A stretch of DNA of 9,897 bases from assembly GCA_014376425.1 (NCBI GenBank), contig JACMRO010000305.1, positions 1 through 9,897 of the forward strand, in the 5' to 3' direction. The translations under genes and the position numbers were made by a program. This document shows positions 1 to 7,488 of the stretch, one piece after another (positions within the stretch are counted from its first letter, which is position 1; each line of letters opens with the position of its first letter). Under the pieces are notes generated by a model. It had not been told where the DNA came from, ran no database searches, and saw nothing but the letters and a program-made list of their open reading frames with translations. Origin of the DNA: Rubritepida sp. Lineage in GTDB: Bacteria; Pseudomonadota; Alphaproteobacteria; Acetobacterales; Acetobacteraceae.

Positions 1-449
1 CCGCGCCGCGCGTCACGGTGACGGGCCGCGCGGCGCCGATCGAAGATCCCGGCCTGAAGGCCCGCTGGTTGGCCCGCCACCCCTATGCCGCGCTGTATGC
101 GGATTTTGGTGATTTCGCGCTGTGGCGCATGGTCCCCGTGGGTGGCCTGCTGGTGGGGGGCTTCGCCGCCGCCCACCGCCTGCGCGCCACCGACCTGCAG
201 CGTGACGCCACCGTACTGGCGGCGGCGGAGGCGGACATCATCGCCCATGTGAATGCGGACCACCCCGACACGCTGGCGCTGCTGGCCGGGGTACCCGGGG
301 AATGGCGCATGATCGCAGTCGATCCGGACGGTTTCGACCTGGCGGCTTCGGACCGTGTCGTCAGGGTCGCTTTCGATGCGCCGGCGGAGGATGCCGATGC
401 GGTTCGCAAGGCCTTGATCCGCGCCGCCCGAACCGCCCGCGCAAAGTAA
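1..449 (+). CDS. HugZ-like / pyridoxamine 5'-phosphate oxidase-related protein with C-terminal DUF2470 (3' part)
   Basis: The reading frame is open from base 3 and its start lies before the window, so only the C-terminal ~149 residues are present and the GTG at 18 is probably internal. The first half has the end of a split-barrel FMN/haem-binding domain: a run resembling RVTVTGRA, then ARHPYAALYADFGDFALWR and a VGGFAAAHRL segment, typical of the HugZ/PPOX-related group. The second half, from about LAAAEADIIAHVNADHPD onward, matches the DUF2470 domain, which carries a conserved Asp-His pair and follows the barrel in these proteins. Members known from other bacteria bind haem or flavin, and some degrade haem; which applies here cannot be told from this fragment. 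It reads toward pckA but is separated from it by 159 bp, so shared transcription is doubtful. The stop is TAA at 447-449. The family call is good, the exact activity uncertain. Confidence 0.85.
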   Translation, partial: APRVTVTGRAAPIEDPGLKARWLARHPYAALYADFGDFALWRMVPVGGLLVGGFAAAHRLRATDLQRDATVLAAAEADIIAHVNADHPDTLALLAGVPGEWRMIAVDPDGFDLAASDRVVRVAFDAPAEDADAVRKALIRAARTARAK

Positions 450-504
450 CTGTTTCGTCCCCGTTTTTGTGCAGCGCACGCAACGAATCTCACCCGGAGA
501 CTTG

Positions 505-534
505 TTGACCCGCCGCAATGCCAAGCCCTAATCG
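505..534 (+). promoter_or_regulatory. Possible pckA promoter
   Basis: In the 159-bp gap between the HugZ-like gene and pckA a TTGACC hexamer (505-510) is a good -35 match. A weak -10 candidate, TAATCG (529-534), follows after 18 bp. Just downstream lie two short ATCGA-containing half repeats (531-548) that might be an operator, but this is only visual. The rest of the gap shows no hairpin terminator for the upstream gene. The -10 is poor against consensus, so this is a tentative assignment based on location. Confidence 0.3.
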
Positions 535-593
535 AATAAGGATCGAGTATCAGTCGCCCGCCCTGCCGGGGCGTCCAAGTCTGCACGGCTATT

Positions 594-598
594 GGGAG
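594..598 (+). promoter_or_regulatory. Ribosome binding site of pckA
   Basis: GGGAG lies 10 nt before the ATG at 609. It is the only clear Shine-Dalgarno sequence near the expected N-terminus and supports that start. Confidence 0.65.
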
Positions 599-608
599 AA
601 CCTTAAGA

Positions 609-2198
609 ATGCCCGTAATCGCCCTCGCCGGCACCGGCGTCACCGCCATCGGCCCAGTTCATGCGAACCTGTCCGCCCCCGGACTCTATGCTCAGGCGTT
701 GCAGCGGGGTGAAGGGCGGCTCTCGGCCGAGGGCGCCTTCATGGCGGTCACCGGCCAGCACACCGGCCGTTCGGTGCAGGACAAGTTCGTCGTGGACGAC
801 CCCGAGGTCACGCAGGACATCTGGTGGAGCAAGATCAACCAGAAGATGCAGGTGGAGCAGTTTGTCGGCTTTTCCAAGCGGGTTCGGGACTGGCTCGGCC
901 AGCGGCCTGCTTTGTTCACCCAGGACCTGTACGCCGGCGCCGATCCCGAGCACCGCATCCGTGTCCGTCTCGTCACCACCAATGCCTGGCATGCCCTGTT
1001 CGCTCGCAACATGTTCATTCGCCCGCCGGAGGCGGACCTGGCCGGCTTCGAGCCCGACTTCACCATCCTGCATGCCCCCGAATTCGAGGCGAGCCCGGAG
1101 GTCGATGGCTGCAGGACCACCACCTGCATCGCGCTGAGCTTCGCGGCGAAGGTGATCTGCATCGCCGGCACCAGCTACGCCGGCGAGATCAAGAAGAGCA
1201 TCTTCACGGTCATGAACTGGCTGCTGCCGGCGCGCGGCGTGTTGCCGATGCACTGCTCGGCCAATGTCGGCCGGGCCGGCGATGTGGCGTTGTTCTTCGG
1301 CCTGTCCGGCACCGGCAAGACAACGCTGTCATCGGACCCCGAGCGGGCGCTGATCGGCGATGACGAGCATGGCTGGTCCGATGCCGGGGTCTTCAATTTC
1401 GAGGGTGGCTGCTATGCCAAGGTCATCAAGTTGAGCCGCGAGGCGGAGCCGCAAATCTGGGATGCGAGCCACCGCTTCGGCGCGGTGCTGGAGAATGTGG
1501 TGGCCGACAAGCATGGGCATGTCGACCTGAACGACAACCGGCTGACCGAGAACACCCGCAGCTGCTACCCCATCGAGTTCATTCCCAACATCCATGTCGG
1601 CGGCCGCGCCGGCCTGCCGAAGAACGTGGTGATGCTGACGGCCGATGCCTTCGGCGTGCTGCCGCCAATCTCCAAGCTGTCGGCAGCGCAGGCGATGTAC
1701 CATTATCTCTCCGGCTACACGGCCCGCGTGGCGGGAACCGAAAAGGGGCTGGGCCGTGAACCGGTGGCGACGTTCTCCACCTGCTTCGGCGCCCCCTTCC
1801 TGCCGCGACACCCCGAAGTGTATGGCGAGATGCTGAACGCCCTGGTCAATCGGCACGGCGTGAATTGCTGGCTGGTCAATACCGGCTGGACGGGCGGCGC
1901 CTACGGTACCGGCCAGCGCATGAGCATTCAGCACACCCGCGCCCTGCTGCGTGCCGCCCTGGACGGCAGTCTGGCGCAGGTCGAGTTCGAGCGTGACCCG
2001 TTCTTTGGCCTGATGATACCAAAGGCGGTGCCCGGCATCCCCGCGGGCGTGCTTAACCCGCGCGACAGCTGGGCCGACCGCGCGGCGTATGACCGCACAG
2101 CGCAGAACCTGGTGCAGCTGTTCGAGGCAAACTTCGAGACTTTCGCCGGCACGGTGGATGAATCCGTGCGCGCGGCGGCGATTCGGGCGGCGGCCTGA
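609..2198 (+). CDS. pckA: Phosphoenolpyruvate carboxykinase (ATP)
   Basis: The gene is complete, 529 residues, close to the usual ~530-540 for the ATP-dependent family. The enzyme converts oxaloacetate and ATP to phosphoenolpyruvate, CO2 and ADP in the cytosol, the first committed step of gluconeogenesis. Visible motifs are the P-loop GLSGTGKTTLS at residues 231-241 (Lys237), the metal-binding LIGDDEHGW at 248-256, the substrate-side segment HTGRSVQDKF near residues 51-60, and the C-terminal GGAYGTGQRMSI segment that is typical of the ATP type rather than the GTP type. The ATG at 609 is preceded by GGGAG and gives a normal N-terminus. It has its own upstream gap, so transcription probably starts there. 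Carbon-source control is common for this gene, but no specific operator was recognised. Its TGA stop abuts the TTG start of the DUF2237 gene. Confidence 0.98.
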   Translation: MPVIALAGTGVTAIGPVHANLSAPGLYAQALQRGEGRLSAEGAFMAVTGQHTGRSVQDKFVVDDPEVTQDIWWSKINQKMQVEQFVGFSKRVRDWLGQRPALFTQDLYAGADPEHRIRVRLVTTNAWHALFARNMFIRPPEADLAGFEPDFTILHAPEFEASPEVDGCRTTTCIALSFAAKVICIAGTSYAGEIKKSIFTVMNWLLPARGVLPMHCSANVGRAGDVALFFGLSGTGKTTLSSDPERALIGDDEHGWSDAGVFNFEGGCYAKVIKLSREAEPQIWDASHRFGAVLENVVADKHGHVDLNDNRLTENTRSCYPIEFIPNIHVGGRAGLPKNVVMLTADAFGVLPPISKLSAAQAMYHYLSGYTARVAGTEKGLGREPVATFSTCFGAPFLPRHPEVYGEMLNALVNRHGVNCWLVNTGWTGGAYGTGQRMSIQHTRALLRAALDGSLAQVEFERDPFFGLMIPKAVPGIPAGVLNPRDSWADRAAYDRTAQNLVQLFEANFETFAGTVDESVRAAAIRAAA

Positions 2199-2591
2199 TT
2201 GCCGGACGGTTCATCTTTCCCCGGCCGCCGCCCGGCGGCGACCAATGTGTTGGGCGGCCCCCTCGAATCCTGTTCGATGGCGCCGCTGACCGGATGGCTG
2301 CGCGATGGCTGCTGCAACACTGGTGCGGGCGATCATGGCCTGCACACCGTCTGCGCCATCCTCACCGCGGAATTCCTGGCCTTCAGCCGGGCTGCGGGCA
2401 ATGATTTGTCGACGCCCAAGCCGGAATACGGCTTTCCCGGCCTGCACCCTGGCGACCAGTGGTGCCTCTGCGCCGGGCGGTGGGAGGATGCGCGTCGGGC
2501 CGGCCAGGCGCCGTTGGTGAAGCTCGCCGCCACCCACGCCGCCACGCTTGCCGTGGTGCGGCTGGAAGACCTGCAGGCGCACGCCGGCTGA
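2199..2591 (+). CDS. DUF2237 family protein
   Basis: A 130-residue protein of unknown function that matches the DUF2237 family over nearly its whole length. The characteristic segments are NVLGGPLESC (16-25), LRDGCCNTG (34-42), HTVCAILTAEFL (49-60), GNDLSTPKPEYGFPGL (67-82) and DQWCLCAGRW (86-95). Cysteines 25, 38, 39, 52, 89 and 91 could suggest metal binding or redox chemistry, but that is inference. The likely start is TTG 2199, which follows the pckA TGA with no gap, implying translation by reinitiation. The alternative GTG at 2247 would begin at the conserved VLGG and remove 16 variable residues. No ATG occurs in frame before 2278, which is already inside the conserved region. No strong Shine-Dalgarno precedes either start. 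The family identity is secure; the start is not. Confidence 0.88.
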   Translation: MPDGSSFPGRRPAATNVLGGPLESCSMAPLTGWLRDGCCNTGAGDHGLHTVCAILTAEFLAFSRAAGNDLSTPKPEYGFPGLHPGDQWCLCAGRWEDARRAGQAPLVKLAATHAATLAVVRLEDLQAHAG

Positions 2592-2619
2592 ACGTCAGCC
2601 CGGGGTGGTGACGGCCGGC
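2583..2619. terminator. Candidate bidirectional hairpin at the convergent gene junction
   Basis: An inverted repeat spans both stop codons of the converging genes. Outer arms are GCCGGC (2583-2588) and GCCGGC (2614-2619); inner arms are CGTCA (2593-2597) and TGACG (2609-2613). A 4-nt bulge sits on the left side and the loop is 11 nt. It is well placed to end transcription from both directions, but there is no T-run on either strand, so it is not a classical intrinsic terminator. In such GC-rich DNA short inverted repeats also arise by chance. Confidence 0.35.
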
Positions 2620-4622
2620 TGGAACGACACTCCGGTCAGCCACAGCCCGGGCGGCACCATGGGCGAATCCACGCCGATCTCCAGCGCCAGGGCGCCGGCC
2701 GCCACCGGTACCTCCAGCACACCGCTGCCGGCGCGCGCCAGGGCCAGGCGGCAGCCGGCGGCCTCGATGACGAGCGCCCGGTCCGCATGCAGCCGCAGCC
2801 GCAGCGTGCCGGCACCAGCCAGGGTCAGGTGCAGGCGGGCCGCCGCACCCTCCAGCGCCGCGCCCTCCAGGCTGGGTGCGGCCCAGCCATCGGCCAGCAT
2901 CATCCGCAAAGGGGCGTCCAGCGCATGCAGCCTGGTGTCGCGCAGATGCGGCGCCGGGCGGTAGACCGTGCCCGCCGGCAGCAGCGGCCCAGGGCGCCGG
3001 GCAGGCGGCGGTGCTGCCGGCAGGGCGTGCAGCGCCGCCATCATGTCGCGCACGACGGCAGGCCAGCCGCGCGGCTCGAAGCTGTCGCGCAGATGCGCTT
3101 CGGCCGCTTCCAGTGCGCCCGGTTCGAACAGCAACCGGCGGAACACGGGCACGGCCGCGGCGACGTCCACCGGGTCGACATAGAACGCCGCATCGCCGCC
3201 CACCTCGGGCATCGAATCACGGTCCGACGCGATGCAGATCTTGCCGCGCGCCAGGCTTTCGCCCACCGGCAGCCCCCAACCCTCGGCCAGGCTGGGGAAG
3301 GCGGTGAACAGGCAGCCGCCGTACAGCGCGTCCAGCTCCGTATCCGACAGGTCGGTCATCACCTTGACCCTCCGGTCGACTTCACGCGTCAGGTGCATCT
3401 CGGCGTCGAAGGCGTCGGTCATCCAGCCGCGCTTCCCGGCGATGATCAGGAGCGGCGGGTCCAGTCCCTCCTCGGCCAAGGCCTGCCACACGCCCAGCAG
3501 CAGCCGGTGGTTCTTGCGCGGCTCGATGGTGCCCACCGTCAGTACGAAGGGCTTGCCTCGCAGGTGCTCGATCTGCCAGCTCCACGCGGCCGGGTGGGCT
3601 ACCGCATCATTCAGCCGGTGCGCCAGCGGCACGGCGATGACGGGCACTACAGGCATGGCGCGGCTGGCCATCAGCCGGGTGACATCGGCGGCGGTGTGCG
3701 CGCTGTTGGCGATGACGCCATCAATCTCCCGCAGGGCCTCGCCCAGCGCCACGGTGAACTCCTCGACCAGTGCGGGCACGCAGACTTCGGGCTGGCGCAG
3801 CGGGATCAGGTCGTGGATCAGCGGCACGACGCGCATGCCGGCCGAGCGCACGGCGCGCAGCAGGGGCGGGTTGCCGCCGCCGATCCAGAAGGCGCCGGGC
3901 ATGAACAGGGTGGCGCCGGGCACGGGCGGCGCCTCGGCAGCGCTCTCGTATAGCCGCGCGATGGCCTGGCGCATCGCCTCGCCGCCGCCGCCCTGGAGCA
4001 GGAACAGCGCGTGGAAATCGGCCAGCGCCAGGCGCGAGAAGCTCCAGATGCGCCGGTTCCAGGGCCGGGTGGTGACGCAGCAGGCCTCATTGGGGTGCGC
4101 AACCACATGATCCAGCAGCGCCATCTGCACCCGCTGAATGCCGCTGAGGTGGCGGTTATGCTCCAGGAAGATCAGCAGGTCGGAGATGTCGATCCAGATG
4201 CGCGCCAGGCCGGGCTGGGCGTCGGCCGCCGGGCGCTGGCCGGGGGCGCGTTGGGCGTTGACCTCGCGCTGCGTTTCCAACCCGCCGCCCAGTTCGACGG
4301 CGGTGGCGAAGGCGGCCTGCGCCTCCACCCGGCGGCCATTGGCTTTGAGGAAATGCGCCCGCGCCTCCACCGCCTCGCGGTTGCGCGGCGCCAGGCGGAC
4401 GGCTTGCGCATAGGCGTGGTCTGCCTCGTCCAGCCGCCCGCACTCCTTCAGGCAGTGGCCGTACAGCATCCAGGCAGTGGCGTGGTCGGGCCGCCATTCC
4501 AGGTATTGCCGGTAGAGCGGGATGGCGCCGGCGAAGTCGCGGCCGCGCCTCCGGCCGTCGGCCCGGGCCCGGAGCGCGGCGCTCTGCAGGCGCCAGGGCT
4601 TTCGCGCCCAAACGATCCCCAA
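2595..4622 (-). CDS. TPR-containing GT4-family glycosyltransferase
   Basis: About 675 residues from the TTG at 4622. Residues ~25-112 form TPR-like helix pairs (AIPLYRQYLEWRPDHATAW, then ADHAYAQAVRLAPRNREA). Residues ~141-535 are a GT-B glycosyltransferase of family GT4: the IWIDISDLL...SGIQRVQ opening, HDLIPL at 270-275, GTIEPRKNHRLL at 364-375, and the EX7E motif with Glu447 and Glu455 within AEGWGLPVGE. A ~125-residue C-terminal, probably beta-rich region follows a Pro-rich linker and was not recognised. It likely transfers a nucleotide-activated sugar to a glycan or envelope acceptor; the substrate is unknown, and no signal peptide is evident. The start is uncertain: the frame stays open upstream through a 24-bp triple repeat, without ATG or GTG, to a stop at 4713-4715. 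CTG at 4694-4692, preceded by GGAG seven bases earlier, is an alternative. It is the last gene of the minus-strand train. Confidence 0.88.
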   Translation of the reverse strand: MGIVWARKPWRLQSAALRARADGRRRGRDFAGAIPLYRQYLEWRPDHATAWMLYGHCLKECGRLDEADHAYAQAVRLAPRNREAVEARAHFLKANGRRVEAQAAFATAVELGGGLETQREVNAQRAPGQRPAADAQPGLARIWIDISDLLIFLEHNRHLSGIQRVQMALLDHVVAHPNEACCVTTRPWNRRIWSFSRLALADFHALFLLQGGGGEAMRQAIARLYESAAEAPPVPGATLFMPGAFWIGGGNPPLLRAVRSAGMRVVPLIHDLIPLRQPEVCVPALVEEFTVALGEALREIDGVIANSAHTAADVTRLMASRAMPVVPVIAVPLAHRLNDAVAHPAAWSWQIEHLRGKPFVLTVGTIEPRKNHRLLLGVWQALAEEGLDPPLLIIAGKRGWMTDAFDAEMHLTREVDRRVKVMTDLSDTELDALYGGCLFTAFPSLAEGWGLPVGESLARGKICIASDRDSMPEVGGDAAFYVDPVDVAAAVPVFRRLLFEPGALEAAEAHLRDSFEPRGWPAVVRDMMAALHALPAAPPPARRPGPLLPAGTVYRPAPHLRDTRLHALDAPLRMMLADGWAAPSLEGAALEGAAARLHLTLAGAGTLRLRLHADRALVIEAAGCRLALARAGSGVLEVPVAAGALALEIGVDSPMVPPGLWLTGVSFQPAVTTPG
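2841..2870. repeat. 15-bp tandem duplication inside the glycosyltransferase gene
   Basis: Two adjacent 15-bp units (2841-2855 and 2856-2870) differ at one base. On the minus strand they encode LEGAA twice, at residues ~586-595 in the C-terminal region. The frame is kept. It looks like a recent small slippage event. Confidence 0.8.
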
Positions 4623-4692
4623 CGTGCGGAGCGGGTCAAACCCCAGCGTGCGGAGCGGGTCAAACTTGAACGTGCGGAGCGGATCAAACTTC
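4621..4692. repeat. Three tandem copies of a 24-bp repeat
   Basis: Units are 4621-4644, 4645-4668 and 4669-4692, sharing the core CGTGCGGAGCGGRTCAAAC with a few differences at the unit edges. A partial fourth start (AGCG) follows at 4693. The array sits across the end of the histidine phosphatase gene and the start of the glycosyltransferase gene. On the minus strand, in the glycosyltransferase frame, each unit reads as eight residues with core FDPLRT, and the last copy runs directly into GIVWARK. Because 24 is a multiple of three, copy-number change would not break the frame. Each unit also carries a TTGACC or TTGATC hexamer on the minus strand, so a regulatory role is an alternative. Confidence 0.95.
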
Positions 4693-5259
4693 AGCGGCCA
4701 GCTCCAGCGCGGTCAGCCGCCAATCCGCGCGCCCCGGCGCCGGCGGCTCGGCGAATAGCGGCAGTGCGTTGGGGGTGCGGACATTGGCGGGCAGCCCGGC
4801 CTCGTGCCGGAAGGCACGCCACAGCGCGCCATGCGCCACCACCAGCACCGGCCCAGGCAGCCCGGTTGCGCGGTTGACGGCGGCGACGGTGCGGGCCCGC
4901 AGCCTGGCGAAGGTCTCGGCGCCCGGCGGCGTGTAGCGGGCGGCGATCCAGTCATCGTACCAGTCTCCCATCGGCTGGCCCTCCTGCTCGCCGAAGCTGA
5001 CCTCGCGCAGGTCGGCATCCTGTGTGAACGCCATTCCCAGCGCGTCCGCCACCACCTGCGCCGTGTCCCGCGCGCGCGACAGTGGCGAGGCGACGATGCT
5101 GCCAAAGCGCATGCCCAGCAGGGTGCGCGCCGCCCGCGCCGCCTGGGCGCGCCCCACCGCGTTCAGCGCGATGTCGGTGTTGCCCTGGCTGAGCCCCTGC
5201 GCATTCCAGTCCGTCTCGCCATGGCGGAGGAACCAGAACGCCACGGGGTTAAGGTTCAC
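4684..5259 (-). CDS. Histidine phosphatase (phosphoglycerate mutase-like) family protein
   Basis: A 191-residue protein of the branch-1 histidine phosphatase superfamily. The catalytic RHGETDWN motif is at residues 12-19 with phospho-accepting His13. Arg62 lies in SPLSRARDTA, the general acid Glu86 in REVSFGEQEG, and the second His143 in VVAHGALWRAF, so the active site looks complete. Such proteins remove phosphate from varied small metabolites; the substrate here is not predictable, and a true 2,3-bisphosphoglycerate-dependent mutase is less likely at this size. The open frame runs upstream to 5370, but GTG 5259 is the better start. It overlaps the upstream GST stop as GTGA, has GAAGG six bases before it (5266-5270), and places RHG near the N-terminus as usual. 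The C-terminus ends in the first unit of the 24-bp repeat array. Confidence 0.92.
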   Translation of the reverse strand: MNLNPVAFWFLRHGETDWNAQGLSQGNTDIALNAVGRAQAARAARTLLGMRFGSIVASPLSRARDTAQVVADALGMAFTQDADLREVSFGEQEGQPMGDWYDDWIAARYTPPGAETFARLRARTVAAVNRATGLPGPVLVVAHGALWRAFRHEAGLPANVRTPNALPLFAEPPAPGRADWRLTALELAAEV

Positions 5260-5876
5260 GCCAGACCTTCGGCGACCATCACGCGCTGCACGGCGGGACG
5301 CGCGAGCATGCGCGCGTAATGCGCTGCCACATTGGCCGGCAGCGTGCCTTCCATCCGCTTCACCCACCACATGCTGACGTAGAACAGCGCTGTATCGGCG
5401 AAGGAAAAGTCGCCGCAGAGGTAGTCCTTTCCGCCCAGCGCCTTCTCCATCACCGCGAAGCCCTTCTCGTAGAGCTCGCGCCCACGCGCCTTCACCGCCT
5501 CCGCATCGGCCTCGTTGGGGGCGAAGTTGGCGGGGCGGAACATCCGGCTGAAGGCCTGCATGTGCATGGTGGAGACGGCGTGGTCGGTGAATTGCAGCGC
5601 CATCGCCTGGCCGTCAGGCGTCGCGGGCATCAGCTTGGCCGCAGGGTTGGTGGCGGCAAGCCAGAAGGCGATGGCGGGGTATTCGGTCAGCACCGACCCG
5701 TCGTCGCGCACCAGCGTCGGCACCTTGGATTTGGGGTTGATGCCGGCGAAGTCCGGCTTGAACTGGGCGCCGTTCTTCAGGTCGAGCTGCTTTGCCTCGA
5801 AGGGCTGGCCGATCTCCTCCAACAGAATGTGAATGCCGATCGAGCATGCGCCGGGGGCGTAATAGAGCGTGTTCAT
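5256..5876 (-). CDS. Glutathione S-transferase family protein, copy 1
   Basis: 206 residues with the usual two-domain GST layout. The N-terminal thioredoxin-like domain (about 1-80) has YYAPGACSIGIHILLEEIG, with Cys11 at the position of the catalytic/glutathione-binding cysteine of beta-class bacterial GSTs, and the cis-proline segment NPKSKVPTLV followed by the glutathione-contacting DGSVLTE. The C-terminal helical domain (about 90-206) has His105 where the beta-class enzyme of E. coli has its conserved histidine, plus the FSFADTALF N-capping-box region. The enzyme would conjugate or reduce electrophiles with glutathione in the cytosol; the natural substrate is unknown. It starts at ATG 5876 with AAGGA eight bases before (5885-5889), a signal overlapping the stop codon of the upstream paralogue. 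Its TGA overlaps the GTG of the phosphatase gene. Confidence 0.95.
   Translation of the reverse strand: MNTLYYAPGACSIGIHILLEEIGQPFEAKQLDLKNGAQFKPDFAGINPKSKVPTLVRDDGSVLTEYPAIAFWLAATNPAAKLMPATPDGQAMALQFTDHAVSTMHMQAFSRMFRPANFAPNEADAEAVKARGRELYEKGFAVMEKALGGKDYLCGDFSFADTALFYVSMWWVKRMEGTLPANVAAHYARMLARPAVQRVMVAEGLA
5266..5270 (-). promoter_or_regulatory. Ribosome binding site deciding the histidine phosphatase start
   Basis: GAAGG on the minus strand, 6 nt before GTG 5259 and inside the end of GST copy 1. It favours the short 191-residue product over the 228-residue extension. Confidence 0.65.
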
Positions 5877-5884
5877 GGCGGGGT

Positions 5885-5889
5885 TCCTT
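5885..5889 (-). promoter_or_regulatory. Ribosome binding site of GST copy 1
   Basis: AAGGA on the minus strand, 8 nt before the ATG at 5876. It overlaps the TGA of the upstream GST gene, which favours translational coupling. Confidence 0.65.
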
Positions 5890-6503
5890 CAGGCGGCTTC
5901 GCGGGAGATGGCACGCTGCACGGCGGGGCGCGCCAGCATCGATTGCTGGTGCCGGGTGATGCGGTCGGGTGGCGTGATGCCGGAGCGGCCGCACCACTGG
6001 TCGATGAAGAAAAGCGCCGCATCGGCCACCGAGTAGCCGGTGGGCAGCAGCCATTCGTCACCCTTCCAGCTGTCGGCCAGCAGCGCGAGATACTTCTCGG
6101 CCAGCGCCTTGCCCTGGGCGACGACACGGGGCTGGTCCGCCTCATCGCGGGCGAAGTTGACCGGGCGGAATTGTCGGGTGAAGCCCTGCGGGTGGATGGT
6201 GCCGCAGATGTAGTCGAGCATTTCCAGCACCCGCGCCTGGCCTTCCAGATCGTCCGGAATTAGCCCCGCCGAGGGGTTCGCGCGGGCCAGCCAGAAGGCG
6301 ATGGTCTGAAATTCGGTCAGCACCGAGCCGTCGTCGCGGATCAGCGTCGGCACCTTGGATTTCGGGTTGATCGCCGTGAACTCGGGCTTGTGGATCGAGC
6401 CGTCGCGGGTCGAGACGCGCTGCGTCTCGAAGGGCTGCCCGATCTCCTCGAGGATTACGTGGATGCCGAGCGAACATGCGCCGGGCGAATAGATCAGCTT
6501 CAT
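5889..6503 (-). CDS. Glutathione S-transferase family protein, copy 2
   Basis: 204 residues, a clear paralogue of the next gene downstream. The N-terminal thioredoxin-like domain has IYSPGACSLGIHVILEEIG with Cys10, the beta-class catalytic position, and NPKSKVPTLI followed by DGSVLTE for glutathione binding. The C-terminal helical domain has His104 within GTIHPQGF and a YSVADAALFFID N-cap region. The two copies share most of the first ~75 residues and diverge more in the C-terminal domain, which shapes the hydrophobic substrate pocket, so different substrates are likely. It starts at ATG 6503 with AAAAGG eight bases before, overlapping the prs stop. The gap to prs is 13 nt and to copy 1 is 12 nt, so the three are probably co-transcribed. 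Confidence 0.95.
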   Translation of the reverse strand: MKLIYSPGACSLGIHVILEEIGQPFETQRVSTRDGSIHKPEFTAINPKSKVPTLIRDDGSVLTEFQTIAFWLARANPSAGLIPDDLEGQARVLEMLDYICGTIHPQGFTRQFRPVNFARDEADQPRVVAQGKALAEKYLALLADSWKGDEWLLPTGYSVADAALFFIDQWCGRSGITPPDRITRHQQSMLARPAVQRAISREAA

Positions 6504-6511
6504 GGGTCGAA

Positions 6512-6516
6512 CCTTT

Positions 6517-6517
<1 letters not shown>
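6512..6517 (-). promoter_or_regulatory. Ribosome binding site of GST copy 2
   Basis: AAAAGG on the minus strand, 8 nt before the ATG at 6503, beginning within the prs TGA stop. The layout is the same as in front of GST copy 1. Confidence 0.6.
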
Positions 6518-7449
<932 letters not shown>

Positions 7450-7488
7450 GCGCAGTCCGGACCCCGCCGATTGGCTGAGCTGGGCATA

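Noticed and set aside
450..500. Rho-independent terminator after the HugZ-like gene
   Set aside because: There is a short T-run in CGTTTTTG, but no stable hairpin precedes it.
603..1253. A minus-strand open frame of 216 residues opposite pckA
   Set aside because: Antisense to the N-terminal part of an unmistakable pckA gene; no domain or ribosome site supports it.
2787..3953. A 388-residue + strand open frame opposite the glycosyltransferase gene
   Set aside because: Its translation is dominated by Gln, Arg, Gly and His with no family motif, while the minus-strand frame has clear GT4 motifs.
4621..4692. CRISPR array
   Set aside because: The copies are directly adjacent with no unique spacers, and no cas genes are present.
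5260..5370. N-terminal extension of the histidine phosphatase to the start at 5370
   Set aside because: It would overlap GST copy 1 by over 100 bp, and the extra residues are Arg/Ala-rich without family resemblance. GTG 5259 has a good Shine-Dalgarno and a GTGA overlap.
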